A DNA stretch of 64,000 nt from Stictocephala bisonia. Lineage: Eukaryota; Arthropoda; Insecta; Hemiptera; Membracidae. Numbering within the stretch: the first letter of the stretch is position 1; each line of letters opens with the position of its first letter. Below the pieces are notes generated by a model that was not told the origin of the DNA, searched no databases, and was given only the letters and a program-made list of their open reading frames with translations. The stretch is taken from positions 50,001-114,000 of the forward strand of contig JAQJVL010000292.1 of the NCBI GenBank assembly GCA_035578905.1. The letters run 5' to 3'. Below are positions 61,920 through 64,000 of this stretch, in pieces. The position numbers and the translations under genes are program-made.

Positions 61920-61973
61920 TGACGTCACGGTGACGTCACAATGACGTCATGGTGACGTAGGTTAGTACGTCAC
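61920..61973. promoter_or_regulatory. Phased CRE (TGACGTCA) array
   Basis: TGACGTCA lies at 61920, 61931 and 61942 and TGACGTAG at 61953, each exactly 11 bp apart, followed by TACGTCAC at 61966. The palindromic octamer is the consensus CREB/ATF bZIP site. The 11-bp step puts all sites on about the same face of the helix. It lies ~125-180 bp past the stop of the 62099-62527 gene, beyond its poly(A) signal; no corresponding array lies by the second copy. Confidence 0.75.
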
Positions 61974-62019
61974 AGGGATAATTTGTGGGTCAAGGTCATT
62001 TGTGTGTTTTTCTTTTACT

Positions 62020-62025
62020 TTATTT
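62020..62025 (-). promoter_or_regulatory. Poly(A) signal of unknown gene copy 1
   Basis: AATAAA on the minus strand, 73 bp after the stop, in a block (TTTAAATAAAGTAAAA) shared with copy 2. Confidence 0.65.
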
Positions 62026-62098
62026 AAAATATTACAAATTTTTACAATATGTACATCTTACAGACTAAACCTACAGTAATAAACTACTTAGTGCTGGC

Positions 62099-62527
62099 TC
62101 AGGATCTGGGTGATGTGTTCTCCTTGTCTGAGTCGTCTTTGAGTACATCAACCCCGAAGTTCGCTGTAGAGCTTGCAACTTCTTCACTTCCCATCACCTG
62201 CCTCAGTACTGCATTATACAACTCCTCCCCACACTCGTCAGCTCCGATGCGGTCTAGTAACCTAAGGAAGTCGTCTTCGCGATGTAACACATCGCTACAA
62301 ATGCAATAAATAGGTCCGAAAGTTGTCTCAGGGTTCGACCACATACAGTGAGTGAAATGTTGACCGTACTTTGTAACTTTGGATTCAGTACAATTCATTC
62401 GAATCTTAGTACGCTCAATACTCTGCGCTATTGCACCCATAGCGTTCAACTTTTCCAGCGCCTCAGAACTCCAAGAAGATTTTGCCAACCTGACGTTAAG
62501 CAACACCAGCTCCATATTTGTGTTCAT
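62099..62527 (-). CDS. Unknown 142-residue protein, tandem copy 1
   Basis: The family is not recognised. An intact frame starts MNTNMELVLLNV and ends KENTSPRS. There is no signal peptide or clear membrane segment; the tail is charged (LKDDSDKENTSPRS). The middle (GQHFTHCMWSNPET, GPIYCICSDVL, IGADECGEELYNAVLRQVMG) is almost identical to copy 2 at 63519-63947, while residues 1-53 differ at 22 positions; overall identity is 111/142. Conserved Cys, His and Trp suggest a folded or metal-binding core. A TATA box 62 bp upstream and AATAAA 73 bp downstream suggest a short intronless transcript. Two diverged but open copies argue for selection on a real gene. It could be host, viral or mobile in origin; nothing here decides. 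Confidence 0.72.
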   Translation of the reverse strand: MNTNMELVLLNVRLAKSSWSSEALEKLNAMGAIAQSIERTKIRMNCTESKVTKYGQHFTHCMWSNPETTFGPIYCICSDVLHREDDFLRLLDRIGADECGEELYNAVLRQVMGSEEVASSTANFGVDVLKDDSDKENTSPRS

Positions 62528-62588
62528 ATTGAATGTGATTGCTTCGACTGCTGGCGTGCAAGTGATGTTAGAAAGCAGCGAACTGTAA

Positions 62589-62594
62589 TATATA
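62589..62594 (-). promoter_or_regulatory. TATA box of unknown gene copy 1
   Basis: CTTATATATTAC on the minus strand lies 62 bp before the ATG. A start ~30 bp downstream would give a leader of about 30 nt. No other promoter element was identified. Confidence 0.5.
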
Positions 62595-62748
62595 AGAGGA
62601 AATTCATGGTGGGGGTAACATCATGTGGTGGGGGTTGCATGAATCCTCCTAGCGTGGTAAATTTCGTCTAAAGTCTAAAATCCTCGTCTTATAGACTATA
62701 AATGCTTCAACATCAGTCTTAACGCGGGATTTCGATCCAACTTAATTT

Positions 62749-62985
62749 AAAACCTTCAATTTTACACTACTCACAAACAGAAATCTACGAGTAAATACAG
62801 AGCTAAAGTGTGAAACGTAATGTAAGAGGTAAAACCTAAAAAGTTCACCAAGTTTTTTCCTAACGATGTTACCGAACCCCTTTAATACACCTACTTGTTA
62901 TAGAACGATGGTTAAAGTATAGTAATATGATATTGCTAAACAAATACTACAACTTTTGTCATAATACGGGTTTTTGATTAAACTT
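62749..62985. repeat. Spacer repeat, unit 1 (~240 bp)
   Basis: TTTTACACTACTCACAAACA, CGTAATGTAAGA, TTACACCTAC-like text and TTATAGAACGATGGTTAAA match the second unit at 62998-63225. It lies between the two unknown genes. Confidence 0.85.
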
Positions 62986-62997
62986 GTTCTTAAACCC

Positions 62998-63225
62998 CTC
63001 ATTTTTACACTACTCACAAACAACAATTTTAAAATAGAAGCCTAAAGAGTGATACGTAATGTAAGAAAACAAAATGCAAAAAACCTAAATAATCACAACA
63101 TTTTTCCGAACGGTGTTGTAGAAACCCTTTATTACACCTACTGTTATAGAACTATGGTTAAATATAGGAAAATGATAGTACTAAACCAATACGACAACTT
63201 TAAACTGAACATAGAAGCACAATCT
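62998..63225. repeat. Spacer repeat, unit 2 (~240 bp)
   Basis: A diverged second copy of 62749-62985 in direct orientation, about 248 bp on. Block order is the same, with many small indels. Confidence 0.85.
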
Positions 63226-63380
63226 TATTCAAAGATAAAGTTTGCAGAGCATAAACAATACGAGCCATCCTTAATTAATTAGTATTATTGCAGAGTGTAA
63301 AACAATACGAGTCTGAACATCTTTACCGAGCATTCAACTCAGGATAATTTTTGTGGGTCAAGGCCATTGGTATAGTTTTT

Positions 63381-63430
63381 GAAAAAGGCTTCTTGGACAG
63401 AACGACTGCTCTGTCCAAGAAGCCTTTTTC
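63381..63430. terminator. Perfect 20-bp stem-loop at the 3' end of gene copy 2
   Basis: GAAAAAGGCTTCTTGGACAG (63381-63400) and its exact complement (63411-63430) enclose a 10-nt loop. On the minus strand it begins 8 bp after the AATAAA, about where cleavage and polyadenylation would occur. Copy 1 has the same flanking sequence without the hairpin. It may be a 3'-end or transcript-stability structure, or a small inserted fold-back; the terminator label is tentative. Confidence 0.5.
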
Positions 63431-63437
63431 TTTTTAC

Positions 63438-63443
63438 TTTATT
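63438..63443 (-). promoter_or_regulatory. Poly(A) signal of unknown gene copy 2
   Basis: AATAAA on the minus strand, 76 bp after the stop, in the same conserved 3' block as in copy 1. Confidence 0.65.
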
Positions 63444-63518
63444 TAAAATATTACAAATGTTTTACAATATGTACATCTTACAGACTAAACCTATAGTAAC
63501 AAACTACTTAGTGCTGGC

Positions 63519-63947
63519 TCAGGATCTGGGTGATGTGTTATCCTTGTCTGAGTCGTCTTTGAGTACATCAACCCTGAAGTCCGCTGTAGAGCTTGCAACT
63601 TCTTCACTCCCCATCACCTGCCTCAGTACAGCATTATACAACTCCTCCCCACACTCGTCAGCTCCGATGCAGTCTAGTAACGTAAGGAAGTCGTCTTGAC
63701 GATATAACACATCGCTACAAATGCAATAAATAGGTCCGAAAGACGTCTCAGGGTTCGACCATATGCAGTGAGTGAAATGTTGACCATAGCGTGTAATCTC
63801 TGTGTCTATACATTTCATCCGGAATTTTGTACTTTCAATACTCGTAGCAATCTCTCCCATACAATCCAACAGCTCCAACGCAGCAGGAGTCCAAGAAGAC
63901 TTTGCAAACCTTAGCTCAAGCACAACCAACTCAATATTTGTATTCAT
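63519..63947 (-). CDS. Unknown 142-residue protein, tandem copy 2
   Basis: This is a paralogue of the gene at 62099-62527, 1,420 bp upstream on the same strand, with exactly the same length and no indels in the coding part. It starts MNTNIELVVLEL and ends KDNTSPRS. GQHFTHCIWSNPET and ECGEELYNAVLRQVMG are shared with copy 1. The leader before the ATG also matches copy 1 in part (ACATCACTCGCAC versus ACATCACTTGCAC). Its promoter would be at or beyond the right edge of the window. The 3' flank carries AATAAA and then the hairpin. Function is unknown. Confidence 0.72.
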   Translation of the reverse strand: MNTNIELVVLELRFAKSSWTPAALELLDCMGEIATSIESTKFRMKCIDTEITRYGQHFTHCIWSNPETSFGPIYCICSDVLYRQDDFLTLLDCIGADECGEELYNAVLRQVMGSEEVASSTADFRVDVLKDDSDKDNTSPRS

Positions 63948-64000
63948 TGCTGCCTAGATGTGCTGCTTGCAAGTGTTGGTGTGCGAGTGATGTGGAACAG

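Noticed and set aside
32477..64000. Search for the Elk first exon (start and APQNTFLDT-type cap) on the minus strand
   Set aside because: No matching sequence was seen, so it is assumed to lie beyond the window.

Overview
The window is AT-rich animal DNA, almost certainly from an insect or close arthropod relative. The signs are BEL/Pao, piggyBac, Penelope-like and jockey/CR1-like elements, short (TTAGG)n stretches, and two split exons of an insect-type Elk potassium-channel gene. The species cannot be named from this sequence.

The host gene runs on the minus strand. Exons at 32243-32476 and 6019-6147 join in phase and encode most of the N-terminal PAS domain of an EAG-family channel of the Elk (KCNH3/4/8) type. 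The intron between them is 26,095 bp. No matching first exon (the conserved cap and start of PAS) is visible between 32477 and 64000, so it probably lies beyond the right edge. Two further 75-bp open stretches on the same strand (6285-6359 and 40344-40418) have possible splice sites and keep the phase-1 frame. They are proposed as cassette exons only.

Layout: 1-5679 is the 3' part of a broken BEL/Pao retrotransposon, with a 3' LTR and primer-binding-like repeats after it. 8.4-14 kb holds copies of a dispersed repeat; one copy is split by a 3.5-kb piggyBac element (9409-12929, TTAA target), and the piggyBac transposase is itself split by a 903-bp minisatellite-bearing insertion. 14.2-21.5 kb is a run of five unrelated tandem arrays (32, 84, 59/62, 44 and 34 bp units). 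22.5-24.7 kb is a 5'-truncated Penelope-like element with a GIY-YIG domain, 14-bp target duplications and an 800-bp AC microsatellite. 25.3-26.0 kb is an 18-bp purine-rich array. 26.4-31.7 kb is a segment bounded by ~135-bp inverted repeats and packed with two LINE remnants; it splits a copy of another dispersed family, with unsplit copies at 55.6-56.3 and 58.4-58.8 kb. 41.7-43.6 kb is a 174-bp satellite, and 45.0-54.5 kb is a 9.5-kb array of ~28-bp units related to the minisatellite inside piggyBac and to clusters at 59.5 and 60.1 kb.

The right end (61.9-64 kb) is different. Two tandem, intact, 142-codon genes of unknown family lie on the minus strand, each with a poly(A) signal. The first has a TATA box and a phased array of CRE (TGACGTCA) sites just past its 3' end; the second has a perfect 20-bp hairpin at its poly(A) site. 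This pair is the best candidate for an undescribed system in the window.
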